A stretch of DNA of 52,567 bases from Methanobacteriota archaeon (GCA_018691345.1 JABGTJ010000093.1:1-52567); one strand, 5' to 3'. Numbered from the stretch's first letter, positions 25,001 through 36,568 are shown. The notes: a model not told the origin generated them from the letters alone. Made by a program: numbers and translations.

Positions 25001-28000
25001 ATGCCGGGTTTGGTCATGTCTGTAATGTCTTGAGCAGCAAGATTGAATCCGACGTTTAGAGGATTAGCATATCGAACTGAAACCCGTTCAACCTCTGTGT
25101 ATTGTGCATTGTTTTGATAACCAAACAATCCATCTCCGTCAGTTGTCAACCATATGTTATCGGTAGAGAGGGTGCCACCAGTGAGTTGCGGCATTGAAAA
25201 CATCTTGATGTTCTGGTGGGTGTTTGTTCGGGCTTCAATTATGGACGCACCACTCCCGCCAAAGACCAAAACATGCTCGCCATCGCTTACCATCTTTTCA
25301 ACAGGCCAGCCAAAGATTTGGTAGGAGGGAATTCCGCTTTCGAAGAAGTTTGAGCTGCTGTTCCAGTGAACCATAGGCCCAATGTCAGTCGCTACATGTA
25401 TGCCCCAGTAGTCGCTCGCAAGAGCATCGACATTGTTTGACGGCAGTTGGTCAAATTCGTGGCCCGTGATGTCGCCTGTGGTCAATCCGATGGTCGTAAC
25501 AGCAGGGCGTTCATTCCCCGCACCGTTATGGCCGATGAACAATGTTGTTTCGCTGGATACAGTTCCGTCGCTGTTGGTGATGGTATTCACGGCAGAGGTC
25601 AACGACATTGTTGAAGTCCCCATCAGTCCAGAAGCTGAAGTGTAAACAATCGTGTTACCCGTAGAAATGTCTCTTCTTGCAAGCCCTGCTGGGGTCGCCA
25701 TCCACAGATAGTTGCCATCGACAAGAACGTCTTCGATGATGTTGGTTGGGAGACTGTCGGCAGTGGTGAGTGGATTCATCCAATCCGACTCAGTATAATT
25801 CCATCGTCCTACACCGCCGTTTGTGGCAATGTAAAGCACATCCGTAGACGTAGCGAAATTATTGATCAAGTTTGAAGGCAGGCCACCAAGGAGTTTCCCG
25901 TTACCGTACCCCGTTTGGATGTCATAGAGTTGAACGCCAGGTGCAGAGCCTCCGCTCCCCATCAATCCGAGAACCAGAGTCGTTCCAACACGAACCATTC
26001 CATCGAGATTACTGTGCAATCCCCCGTTCAGCCGCGTGACAACTCCAGTCAATGTATCCAGTTTGTACAGGCCGGTTGGTGACGTGGAAATGTACAAGTC
26101 TGTACCAATCAGTTCAGCGTCTTGCGCTTTGCTGTTTGCAGCCATGATCCATCCATCTTGCCAAAGAATCGAGCCGTCAGACTGACGTTCGCCTTGAAGA
26201 AGTCCAGCACCACTGGGCTGTCCAAAGCCAGTGGAGGTTGCGATTGTTCCGGCAGTAGTTACCCACAGGTGCGTGCTGTTACCGGTCATTGTGGAGACTT
26301 GCCCGCTGGCCAATCCAGGGAGTGACGCAATGGTATTTTGGCCAAGGGGGCTAATGGTGAGCACTTTACTGAACCCAGATGAACTGCCTGCTTGACCGAT
26401 GAGCCATTGGTTGTTGATTCGTTGGAAAGAAGTGACTGAAGAACCTGCTCCGTTGACGCTGGCTTGGGCATTTGAATTACCCGACGTAGCAATGGTTGTG
26501 TACCCGCCGCCGATGATGTTATCGCCGCTTGTTCCAAGTCCGTGCCCCAAGACAAGTTGCCCATTGGCGTAATCCATAGCATCCCACCACACTCGGTCGC
26601 TTGGCAGGTTGTTTGTTGCTGTTGTAATGGGGGTTAGCCAAGTTCCAGATGAATATCCGTACTTCATGATGTCAGCATCATCTTCGTAGAAGGCCACATA
26701 AAGCGTGTCTGTAGAGTCGCATGCAACTCCGGAAACTTCTCCTTCTCCTAAGTCCGTCCGCGAGAACGAACCGACGAAGGTGTCGTTGTCCATGTCGAGT
26801 CGGGCAACACCGCCGTTGTTGGCATAGATTCCAATATGCAACAGCCCGCCACATTCCGCCATCGAGAGAGGATATCCGCCAGGCGTTCCACTGCTTCCCA
26901 TTGAATACTGAGACCATACATTTCCGTTCCAGTGAGAAACAGAACCGCCTTGGAATTGTCCAAATCCACTGACATCGCCGCCACCAACAACAAGATTTGT
27001 GCCGTCGGTCCACAGTTCATAGATTCGTGAACCAGCGTTGTTCGGGAGGCCGTTTCCTTCTTCCCACAGCGATAGCCACTGGTTACTTGTCTCGTTGTAT
27101 CGAGCGACACCATCTTCTGTTGCGAACAGAACTTCTCCGTTGTATTCGAGAATTTCCCGGATTGGGAAGTTGAAATCATCATCGTCCCATTCGCTGATTA
27201 CGGTACCGTTTGCAGCCATGTACTGCAGCGAGTTTTCGCCCCAGGCAACCCACATGTTTCCAGTAGAGGATTGGTAGGCTGTTACACGATCAACTTGCCC
27301 GATAGGGAGAATATTGTCCCCCCACGAGCTGCTGCTGCTGTTCCATTGAGCAATACCGCCAGATCCATCAACCTGCCACCAGTTTTGTGAGGCGATACTG
27401 ATCATGATCATGTCTCCTACGAGGCTCATTCCGTTAACATCACCGTTGTTTTGGCCAACCTGTGCGCCAACATCGAGCGACGTTAGAGCGGTGAAGTTTC
27501 GAGCGTTGAACCGATACAGGTTATCGCTGCTTGTTCCATCGTGATAATACATAATATCACCTTTCAAGATCATGTCGAGTGGGTCGCCATTCCCGGCAAA
27601 CAGACTGTTTGATTTTTCGATATCATACACTTCAGCCCCTGTGGTTGCGTTGAGTAATTGGAACCCATCGGAGCCACCAATCCAGATGAGATTAGGATTA
27701 ACATCTACTGAGAGGGCTGTTGCATCCTCATTCCCATCATCGAGGAAATTGTCGTCGGTCCACAGCGTGAGCCAAGCGTTGTTGGGGATATCATAACGGG
27801 CAATGCCTATACCGTCAAGGGCAATAAATGCCACATTTCCAATCACTGCAACTGGGGCATTCTGAGTTTGCGCTCCAGCCTCCCATTCTCCGACGACTTC
27901 GTAGGGGGATGCAGTGATGATGCCAACTCCAGAGTTCGTACCTCCGAAGATGTAGCCATATCCGTCAGCTTCGACGGTGTAAGTCGCCCAGTTCGGCATA

Positions 28001-30402
28001 CCATCGTACACATTTAGACATTCGTTGATACCCATTGTGGCAATGCTGTACTTGCAAACTCCAATGTTGGTGCCAGCATAGAGGCTTCCTCCAGAGATGC
28101 TTGAAACAACTGCGAAGTCGTAGAATTGTTGCGGTCGAGTGTCCCAAGAAGAACCTTGCCCGAAACTCGTCATTTGGTTTCCGTCCCACTTCCGAGCGCC
28201 TTGTTGAGTCCCGATATAGAGGTTGAAACCGTCGGTATCAAGCGCGTAGATATTGTCGCTGGGGAGAGAGCTTGTGGCGGTGCCTTGGCCTGGCGAGTTG
28301 CCAGATGTGGTGAGTGGAATCATCAATTCACCCGTCGATAGATCTTTTCGAGCAACTCCATAACCCGGTATTCCGAAATAAAGGATGTCGCCGACAACAG
28401 CCATAGGGACATCGTTCGCACCGTTCACGCCGGTCGAAATCCATGGCGTTAACCATGAACCATTGGAGAGTTGGTATCGAAGAACACCACTGTTGTCGGT
28501 TGCAAGGTGAACGGTATTGCTGAAAAGAGTGAGGTCTACGGCGGCGGAATCGTATTGTTCGACCGATGGAGTGATGGCGCCGGTCAATTCAACCACCAGC
28601 ATTTCCCCTTCGCCCGTAATAGCAACAGCGTGGGTTCCGTCTGAGTCGACACGGATAACTTCATCTTGATCTAAATCGGTGTTCACTGAGTTCCATGTTT
28701 GGAGTAAGCTGCCGTTGCTATGCATTTTATGAAGTCCACTTTCCGAAGCGATGAATACGTGAGAGCCGTCGTTCATCAACTGGTTTACAGTTGTGCCTAA
28801 GTACACCGGCTGAAGCCATCTTGAGGCTTGAGTATCGAATCGGTTCATCCATTCTTCAACAGCAACAAAAAGCACGCCATCAAGTTCGGTTGCGTCTTGC
28901 ATGCTCGAAGAAGTTGGACCGCTTCCAATCAAGAGTGTTCCAGTCTGAGTAAGGGTCGGGCTTGGGGTCAGTTCAGCAAACGATCCGAAGCCGTTTCCAA
29001 TTAACAGCAGTTCGGATGTCGGCGCTCTCTCTCCGTTAGCAGGCCAAACAATGAGGTCACTTCCGTCTCCAGTTAGTCCGAAATTGGAAATCACTTGTGA
29101 ACTGGTAAACACGCCACTTGTTGTATCGTAAATATGCAGTGTGTCGCCGCTAAGAATGAATAAGTCTGCACCTGAGCGCGCTATGCCGTTGATCGAATTG
29201 CTGGCGAGCCAATTTCCATCGGTCCACGTTGAGAGCCAAAATCCAGAGTTCCAATCGTACCGAGCCAATCCGCTGTCAGGGGAGGCGAATAGAATTTGGT
29301 TCCCGGATATCATCATCTCAACAATCTCGTCTGAGTGAAGAGAATTCGCTGATGACCATGTGGAAAGAGCGGAACCAGAATTGAGGTCCCATCGAGCAAC
29401 ACCTTCATCGTCAAAGGAAACATAGAGCACACCGTTGGCTTCGAGAACGTCGAGAGCCGTACCTGGGCTTAACTTGGTCACCGGGAAACTCCAGTTCGTA
29501 CCATCCCATTGCGCGATTCCACCGTCATAAGCAGCGTAAACGTACCCGTTTGAGGCAAGATGAAACACATCGTACATTGGTTCGGATGAAGATTCAGGCC
29601 AAAAGGTCGGGGCTGTTAGGCCGCTTTGTTCACTTGTGTCTTCTAAAGAATAGGCTGAAAATCCATCTTCAGTGAGGAGGTGAAGAAGGTTATTGGCTGA
29701 ATCTATAACGATGTCTCTGAGGGGCGATTCTGTTTCTATGAGGTCGATGACGATTGGGTCATTCGAGTAATCCAGTGTCAAAAGTGTGTCGTCGATTGCA
29801 ATATACATTCGGCCATCGATTGGGTGAATTGCAGTCGCAGTAATCTCAATTTCGAGTGGAGCCAGAGCCACTACAGGGTCGACTGGCGCTAGCGCTTCAA
29901 TGATGAGTTCAGTAATTTCAGCATCCGAAGGCAATGTCCAAGTTGCACCTGAGTCGCTGTTGGGATTCAGACGGCCTGAGTAAGGATTCGGGCCAGTAAA
30001 ACTATCTTGAGAGCCAAGCATTCCGAGCCCACGCCAATCCAGCATGTTGACTCCTATGTCACTCGCTATAATCATCGGCTCTTCGATCATGAGGCCGTCG
30101 CTTCCGTTGACTCGAACTTGGAAGGACACATTGGACAACTCGGCACCGGGGGCGAATTCAAGCGTCCAAGATGCACTGGCCTGAGTGGGGCTTCCGGGAG
30201 AAGCACCTGTGGCGTCTAATTGCACCCAACCAGTGTCGTTACTCCCCTCTTGAGGCCAAACGGTATCGGCGGCTGATTCATGAGCCGAAACTCCGGAGAG
30301 CGAGAAGATTGGAGCTGCTGAAGAAAGCAGCATGAGAGTGACCAACAGAAGCGCTCTACGAGCGTCGCGCTGGGGGGGCTTTGCGTTCTCACTGCTTCTC
30401 AT
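22058..30402 (-). CDS. Giant secreted/surface-anchored protein: signal peptide, many beta-propeller-like repeats, FnIII-like repeats, C-terminal TM and cytoplasmic tail (apparent frameshift near 22294)
   Basis: N-terminus MRSSENAKPPQRDARRALLLVTLMLLSSAAPIFSLSGVSA; recurrent W..LW/TTxNSLPSNxI...DG..L.IAT.GGVARWD units; four or more (R/T/H)P(D/N)DGG...W FnIII-like units; TM LLAAGLMAVALLLLVAIV. Track ORF ends at 22045 in a scrambled frame; the -1 frame gives a low-complexity tail ending FLDDLL* at 22058. Confidence 0.8.
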
Positions 30403-30639
30403 AGGATTCCTTCGATGTTTTAGGGTATTTGAACGCGCCCCTTTATCGTGTGAAAACAGGTTAGCATTTCCGAGTGAAAAAGAGTCTTTTTGGCGCCATT
30501 CTAGGCTTTTTTTTGGAAATTGCTGGGTTAAAAAAACGACCCTCCGAAAAACAAATTTCCCCACACGAAACAAGTTTGAAGAGCGCTATACCACGCAACA
30601 CTCAAACCTTAGACCTCCTTCGTTGCACAAGGTATTGCC

Positions 30640-32961
30640 ATGAATCGCGAAAAAAAGGAGCGACTGCTCAAGAAAGAAGCGTTGGAATACCACGAATTAG
30701 AGCCTCGTGGAAAAATCAAGGTCGTTCCAACAAAACCTCACTCCACGGCACATGAACTGAGCCTCGCCTATTCCCCTGGTGTGGCTTATCCATGTCTTGA
30801 AATTGCTGAACGCCCCGAAGACGCATACCGATATACTTCGAAAGGGAACTTGGTTGCAGTTATTTCAAACGGAACTGCAGTTCTCGGATTGGGTAACATC
30901 GGAGCATTGGCAAGCAAGCCCGTCATGGAGGGCAAAGGATTGCTGTTGAAGACGTTCGCAGACATCGATGTATTCGATATCGAAGTGGACACTGAAGATC
31001 CGGAGTCATTTATCGAAACAGTTGTCAATATCTCAAAGACGTTTGGTGGCATAAACCTTGAAGATATCAAGGCGCCCGAATGCTTTGAAATCGAACGTAG
31101 AATCGCCGAAGCAACAGACATTCCGGTCATGCACGATGACCAGCATGGAACCGCGATAATTTCGGCAGCCGCTCTACTCAATGCCGTCGAACTTCAAGAA
31201 AAAGCACTTGAAACAGTCAAAGTTGTCGTTATTGGCGCAGGAGCAAGTGCTATTGCATGTGCCAATCATTACGTTGCTATTGGCGTAACACGTGAGAATA
31301 TCTCAATGGTCGACAGCAAGGGTATCGTCACAAAAGCCCGGCTTGAGGCTGGCGAGTTAAATGAATACAAAGCCCCGTTTGCTCATGAGCGAGAAGCCGG
31401 AGAGCTTGCTGATGCTCTGAAAGGTGCTGATGTGATGCTCGGTCTGTCACGTGGTGGCCTTGTCAGTAAGGAGATGGTTGCTTCGATGGCAGACAAACCG
31501 ATTATTTTTGCACTTGCAAATCCAACTCCAGAAATCACTCCCGAAGAAATACTTGAAGTTCGTACCGACGCTATAATCGCCACAGGCCGTTCAGATTATT
31601 CAAACCAAGTCAATAACGTACTTGGTTTCCCTTACATATTCCGCGGAGCATTGGATGTGCGAGCCCGTGATATTACTCAAGGTATGAAAATGGCTGCAAC
31701 CAAAGCACTGGCGGCTTTAGCCAAAGAACCAGTGCCGGACTATATTTCCGCAGCATACGATGGAGCAACAATGCAGTACGGCCCCGATTATATTATTCCA
31801 AAACCGTTTGATCGCCGAGTCCTCATTTGGGAAGCCTCAGCGGTTGCTCAAGCGGCGGTTCAGGAAGGCATAGCAGCCGTTCAGCCTGAAGATTTTTCAC
31901 TTGTAGCGTACCGTGAACAACTCGAAGCTCGATTGGGACTGTCGTATTCGATTATGAGGCACGTTATCAATCAGGTACGAGGCAAAGGTAAACGCATTGT
32001 ATTCCCGGAAGGGGATCACGAAAAAGTTCTCAGAGCAGCGGCCCAACTTTACGAACAAAAAATCTGCCACCCGATTCTACTAGGCCCCGAAGAGCGCATC
32101 CACCGAATGGTCGACGAACTTGGATTACACTTCGAGTATGAAGTGTTTGACCCGCGAAAAGACCCACGCAGGAAAGGCGTTTACTGCGAAGCGATGATGT
32201 CGAAAAGAAGCAGGAAAGGAATGACGCATATCGATGCGCGCCGTCTTCTCAAATCAAGGCCGTATTTTGCCAGTCAAATGGTCATCAATGGCGATGCAGA
32301 TGGATTCGTAGGTGGCGTGAGTCGGAATTATGGAGATGTACTGCGACCAACTCTAGAACTCATTGGCCCTGATGAAAACTCACATTGCGTAGTCGGGTGT
32401 TACATGGTCAACGTCAAAGGGAGGACAATATTCCTCGCCGATGCGACCGTTAATGTCTATCCCGACAGCCGAACTTTAGCTGAAATCGCAGTGCAAACAG
32501 CGAAAGTAGCTCGGCGGTTTGGAATTGCTCCGAAGGTTGCAATGCTTTCGTTCTCGAATTTTGGTTCAAGCCGCGCCCAACGCTCTGAACGAATCGAAGA
32601 TGCAATAGATTTTGCTCGAGAACTTGACCCGTCACTGGTTATTGACGGGCCAATGCAAGCAGACACTGCCCTGAACGGTGAAGTGCAAGAAGAGTATACA
32701 TTCATGGATTTCGACGGGCCAGCAAACGTTTTGGTTTTACCGAATCTTGCAGCAGCCAACATTGCCTACAAGTTGCTTGAAGAACTCGGTGATGCAGAAA
32801 TGACTGGCCCAATTTTGGAGGGTATGGACAAACCAGTTCAACTCGTTGCCAGAAGAGACGGAGTTCGTCATATTGTCAACATGGCAGCGATATGCGCAGC
32901 AGATGCAATCCGTCAAGATTCGTATTGGGAATCTCTTGTTTCATCCCCGGGTGAGATTTGA
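30640..32961 (+). CDS. maeB: Malic enzyme fused to a phosphotransacetylase-like domain
   Basis: KPHSTAHELSLAYSPGVAYPCLEI, VAVISNGTAVLGLGNIGALASKPVMEGKG, VMHDDQHGTAII, ALANPTPEI; C-terminal PTA-like RIVFPEGDHEKVLRAA and DGPMQADTAL. Confidence 0.9.
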   Translation: MNREKKERLLKKEALEYHELEPRGKIKVVPTKPHSTAHELSLAYSPGVAYPCLEIAERPEDAYRYTSKGNLVAVISNGTAVLGLGNIGALASKPVMEGKGLLLKTFADIDVFDIEVDTEDPESFIETVVNISKTFGGINLEDIKAPECFEIERRIAEATDIPVMHDDQHGTAIISAAALLNAVELQEKALETVKVVVIGAGASAIACANHYVAIGVTRENISMVDSKGIVTKARLEAGELNEYKAPFAHEREAGELADALKGADVMLGLSRGGLVSKEMVASMADKPIIFALANPTPEITPEEILEVRTDAIIATGRSDYSNQVNNVLGFPYIFRGALDVRARDITQGMKMAATKALAALAKEPVPDYISAAYDGATMQYGPDYIIPKPFDRRVLIWEASAVAQAAVQEGIAAVQPEDFSLVAYREQLEARLGLSYSIMRHVINQVRGKGKRIVFPEGDHEKVLRAAAQLYEQKICHPILLGPEERIHRMVDELGLHFEYEVFDPRKDPRRKGVYCEAMMSKRSRKGMTHIDARRLLKSRPYFASQMVINGDADGFVGGVSRNYGDVLRPTLELIGPDENSHCVVGCYMVNVKGRTIFLADATVNVYPDSRTLAEIAVQTAKVARRFGIAPKVAMLSFSNFGSSRAQRSERIEDAIDFARELDPSLVIDGPMQADTALNGEVQEEYTFMDFDGPANVLVLPNLAAANIAYKLLEELGDAEMTGPILEGMDKPVQLVARRDGVRHIVNMAAICAADAIRQDSYWESLVSSPGEI

Positions 32962-33786
32962 TTCTTCGACCTCATCGTACCGCAGAGTAGGGCGGCGCGG
33001 CCTCCAAAGCGCGCCGGTTACAAATCCAGCACATAATCCTCCAAACAGGAGGTTTGCCCATCCATTCACGGCATAACTCCCCATTCCTCGAGCGATCGGG
33101 ATGACGAAAGAAGGTACGACTCCCAGGATGAGTGTCCAAAATACTTCACCGCGAATATTGGAAAAGAAATCAGCATTTAGCGGTACAATCTTGCCATTTT
33201 CCGAGCGGATTGGAGAGATGACCAGTCGAGTCACCATTCCATCCAGCGGCCGGTCCATTGGGGCACTTGAAAGAGCAGTAACTCCCTCTTGAGTAGGGTG
33301 GGTTTCGATGGCAGTACGGTGTTTAGCCATCGGTCCAAGGCCGTGAAAAGGTCGTGGCCGACCATCCATCATTGCTCCACGATAGTTGTCAGCAACTCCG
33401 TCCGCAAGTATTTCGATTTTCTTAGGATTCAATTCGAGGCCTATTGTTTCATGAGCGTGCCGCCATTCACCTTCACTCGGACTTCGAACTTCCCATCCAT
33501 GGGTCGTTGTGGTAAGAAATTCTTCATTAGAAACGCCGTCCGAGAGTAGCCGGCATATTTTGTGAATATTTGCACCGCCCAGTTTGATGTCAGCATCCTT
33601 GGATTGAAGAATTTCAAGAATCTGCTGTTGGGATAGAACTGATTTCATAATGTAAAAGTCAGGGCATTTCACTTCGTGACGTGGCCGTTGACTGGCATAG
33701 ATCCATCCGCCTTTTTCTGTACCAAGATAGACACTGCCGGTTGAAACTTTTTGAAATTCAATACCTCGATATTGAACCTTCATCAT
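32941..33786 (-). CDS. Degenerate FGE/SUMF-like domain protein with C-terminal TM region
   Basis: STGSVYLGTEKGG...RPRHEVKCPDFYIMKSVLSQQQI and VRSPSEGEWRHA resemble FGE-sulfatase motifs (F.ig.yEVT..qy, RLPTEAEWEYA); TM segments VFWTLILGVVPSFVIPIA and LLFGGLCAGFVTGAL. 20-bp convergent overlap with maeB. Confidence 0.55.
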   Translation of the reverse strand: MMKVQYRGIEFQKVSTGSVYLGTEKGGWIYASQRPRHEVKCPDFYIMKSVLSQQQILEILQSKDADIKLGGANIHKICRLLSDGVSNEEFLTTTTHGWEVRSPSEGEWRHAHETIGLELNPKKIEILADGVADNYRGAMMDGRPRPFHGLGPMAKHRTAIETHPTQEGVTALSSAPMDRPLDGMVTRLVISPIRSENGKIVPLNADFFSNIRGEVFWTLILGVVPSFVIPIARGMGSYAVNGWANLLFGGLCAGFVTGALWRPRRPTLRYDEVEESNLTRG

Positions 33787-33792
33787 ACCACT

Positions 33793-34515
33793 TCACTGTA
33801 CACTTGCTTCCATTCGCTTGTACCATGCCATTGCCTTAGCGTGGTCCTCGAGTAAACTGAACTGAGGGAACGGGGAAACGGAACGCATGTAGCCGAATGT
33901 GGCAAAATCTACGAGGTCCGGTTCATTTCCACCAAAGTAGGAATCGGAGCCGTGTTCATCGGTGAATTCGGTAAGCAAATCATGCCACAATTGCTTTGGC
34001 GTTCGACCGTCTTTTTTCACTCTCTTTCGAGCGATAATCCCCCACATGACGGGGAATCCAGCCCAAGCATAGAGTCGCTTGGAGAAGAACCCGAATTTTT
34101 CGATTTTGGAAATGCGAACCGTCGTCTGAAGGGCCGAACCTATGCTGCCGTAGAGAATAGGAATGGTTGCTTTCGACATTTTCGAATCCGTCCATTCAAG
34201 CCATTGTTGTTGCCGTTCAGCATCACCTAAAGCAGCCAATTTTCCATCGTTGTATTTTGCATCTATGTGCTTGAGTAGTGGAGTGGAATCAGTATGGCAT
34301 TCGCCGTTTTCATCGGTGAAAACCGGTACTTTCCCCCAATCTCCAGCAAAGCTGACTTCTTTCTTGATTTTCATTCCGTTTACGCTGATGAATTCAACGT
34401 CAAGACCGATGTATTCAATCAGGCCACGAACCTTCCAGCAAAATGGACACGTGTGGAGCATATGGAGTGTAGGGGTTTGACCCATGCTAATAGGCGGTCG
34501 TCGCCCCTTCTTCAA
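33793..34515 (-). CDS. Glutathione S-transferase-like protein (thioredoxin-fold N-terminus)
   Basis: LHMLHTCPFCWKVRGLIEYIGLDVEFISVN; KVPVFTDENGECHTDSTPLLKHID; helical C-terminal region. 4-bp overlap with upstream CDS. Confidence 0.7.
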   Translation of the reverse strand: MKKGRRPPISMGQTPTLHMLHTCPFCWKVRGLIEYIGLDVEFISVNGMKIKKEVSFAGDWGKVPVFTDENGECHTDSTPLLKHIDAKYNDGKLAALGDAERQQQWLEWTDSKMSKATIPILYGSIGSALQTTVRISKIEKFGFFSKRLYAWAGFPVMWGIIARKRVKKDGRTPKQLWHDLLTEFTDEHGSDSYFGGNEPDLVDFATFGYMRSVSPFPQFSLLEDHAKAMAWYKRMEASVQ

Positions 34516-34847
34516 TCCTCGTCATCGTCCTCAGGTCTCCACCCGGGCTTCCAAAATTCAAGGTCATCAAGCCACATGACCCATTTTTTATCGCTGCACG
34601 TGAGTAGTCGAAAGGCACGAGCCTCAAGGCCACTTCGGTTAACGTCGGAAATCATTCCTTCACGGGATGCATCGGTCCATTCAACCTGCATTCTTCGAAT
34701 TTGTCGACGGGCTTCCTCCGGATTGTCGAAGTTCATCTCACAAACATCACGCAGTTCAGAAATCATTGTGCGATTATCTTTGAGTAGCGGGTCGCTGACC
34801 GAGGTCCGAACCGTTTTCTTTTTACTTCCAAACGGCCACCAACCCAT
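34512..34847 (-). CDS. Small conserved-looking hypothetical protein
   Basis: Probable start at MGWWPFGSKKK (34847); overlaps the GST-like start by 4 bp. Confidence 0.5.
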   Translation of the reverse strand: MGWWPFGSKKKTVRTSVSDPLLKDNRTMISELRDVCEMNFDNPEEARRQIRRMQVEWTDASREGMISDVNRSGLEARAFRLLTCSDKKWVMWLDDLEFWKPGWRPEDDDED

Positions 34848-34925
34848 GAAATGCCTTCGCACCCCTTCCCTATGACATTTTGCTTCGTGCAGGGTCTTCA
34901 TCAATGAGAACCGTTTCGCTGAAGC

Positions 34926-35360
34926 ATGGCAAGAGTGACCGTTCACTTCCATGGCACCCCGAAAGAAAAGGCTCATCGCGAGCTTATTGACATGTACGCT
35001 AAACGCCTAAAAAGCAGAGGCGTAAAACTGGAATTTCATTCAGACAAACTCTCGATGAGGGCCTATGTTGGACGATTAAATAAACTCAAAGGCAACGTCG
35101 TTTTGCTGGATGAAGGCGGTGAAACGATGGATTCCATCGAGTTTTCAAAACGAGTAGGACTTTGGAAAATGGAGACGGTAGAAACTCATCTGGCCATCGG
35201 CCCTGCGGAAGGCTGGCCGAAGGATGAGGATTTGAGCGGCAACCCACGTCTTTCTCTCTCGCCGCTAACTTTTCCACATGAGATGGCAAGTTCGATGTTG
35301 GTTGAGCAACTCTACCGTGCGACGGAGATTTTGAGGGGCAGCGAGTACCACAAGGCCTGA
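34926..35360 (+). CDS. rlmH: RlmH-like SPOUT methyltransferase
   Basis: VVLLDEGGETMDSIEFSKRV, HLAIGPAEGW, LSLSPLTFPHEMASSMLVEQLYRATEILRGSEYHKA matches the RlmH C-terminal signature. Confidence 0.75.
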   Translation: MARVTVHFHGTPKEKAHRELIDMYAKRLKSRGVKLEFHSDKLSMRAYVGRLNKLKGNVVLLDEGGETMDSIEFSKRVGLWKMETVETHLAIGPAEGWPKDEDLSGNPRLSLSPLTFPHEMASSMLVEQLYRATEILRGSEYHKA

Positions 35361-35406
35361 CCAAAGGGTCAAAAAGAGCCCTATCTTCGGTGTTGTTGGG
35401 AGTCGT

Positions 35407-36177
35407 ATGCTGACGTTCGAGACGAATACGCTTCAATGGCTTCTGATTGGATTTGAAGCCGCTGTTGGATTCCTTCTTGTTGTCGGCTCCAAGAGCCAGC
35501 CTTTTCCACAACCATCTCGTCGGTTTGGAATGCTTATTTTGTCACTCACTTTTCTTGTTGCAGTAGGTCAAATGGCTCCCAAACCAGTCACGGTAATCGG
35601 GCACCTCGTCTTCTTGACAGGTATCGGCTCTTTTGGGCTGCTTGCAGGAATTCATCATTTGGTCCGCACTCGACGTGAAGTGCTTATTGCGCCGTTTTCA
35701 GGCTTTTTCTTTTGTGTTGGAGTTGGAGGCCTTATGATACAAACATGGGATTCTTTGAACCAATTCGAACAGTGGTCGGGTTTCCTGGCATTGGTTGTTT
35801 TGGGCTGCGGTCAAACATGGTTGGTTTTCCGTGGCCTTCTAATCGGTCGCCTTCCACTCGCTTGGAGTCAAGCAGGAATGGTCGCCTTACAGAGGGGTAA
35901 CATATCCGGAGATGACGGAGCAATCTCATGCTTCGAAAAGGGCTGGGATGCTGATGAGGAGCACCTAAACCCAATGGCATACCTCGCATTACATCGTATT
36001 CATTTGTTTATCGGGGACAAAGCTGCTGCGAACGAATGGTACGACTCACTCCTCGATGTAGGTGGAGAAGAAGCGGTGGCAGTTGAATGGATTGAAGCGA
36101 TCCATTCCGCACTCGAGAAAATCGATAAAGAGTCTTCAAACAGACTTCCGTCTTTGGAACGCAATGAGCAAGAATAA
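35407..36177 (+). CDS. Multi-TM membrane protein with C-terminal helical (TPR-like) region
   Basis: Several hydrophobic helices, then a soluble C-terminus (EHLNPMAYLALHRIHLFIGDKAAANEWYDSLL). Confidence 0.6.
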   Translation: MLTFETNTLQWLLIGFEAAVGFLLVVGSKSQPFPQPSRRFGMLILSLTFLVAVGQMAPKPVTVIGHLVFLTGIGSFGLLAGIHHLVRTRREVLIAPFSGFFFCVGVGGLMIQTWDSLNQFEQWSGFLALVVLGCGQTWLVFRGLLIGRLPLAWSQAGMVALQRGNISGDDGAISCFEKGWDADEEHLNPMAYLALHRIHLFIGDKAAANEWYDSLLDVGGEEAVAVEWIEAIHSALEKIDKESSNRLPSLERNEQE

Positions 36178-36286
36178 GTCGGAAAAAGGATATATTCTTC
36201 CGCTTTCATCACTTTTAGGTGCAATTTGAGCATTATAATACGCATGAATACAAAGAACTTAAGAGGTAGAAAGTCGATTTAATACC

Positions 36287-36568
36287 ATGGAGAACCTCTT
36301 TGCAAGGCAAGATGATTGGGATTTAGGCACTATATTCTGGTACGCAGTCGTTGTTTGGTTTTCTTCAAGTCTACTTTCTCAAGCATTGTACATGGCGCTG
36401 TACGGCGTTCCATACGATGCAGTCGTTCTTCTCAAACAATTCGGCCCTGCTTACTATGTTGTATTTGCCATTGAACTTTTCATTTGGATTGGTATTGGTT
36501 CTCTGGTCGTCATGAAATTTGTGAGGAAACTCTCATCCACTTCTCCACAATCGATGAGTACAGCATGA
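36287..36568 (+). CDS. Small two-TM membrane protein
   Basis: 93-aa ORF with two hydrophobic segments. Confidence 0.5.
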   Translation: MENLFARQDDWDLGTIFWYAVVVWFSSSLLSQALYMALYGVPYDAVVLLKQFGPAYYVVFAIELFIWIGIGSLVVMKFVRKLSSTSPQSMSTA

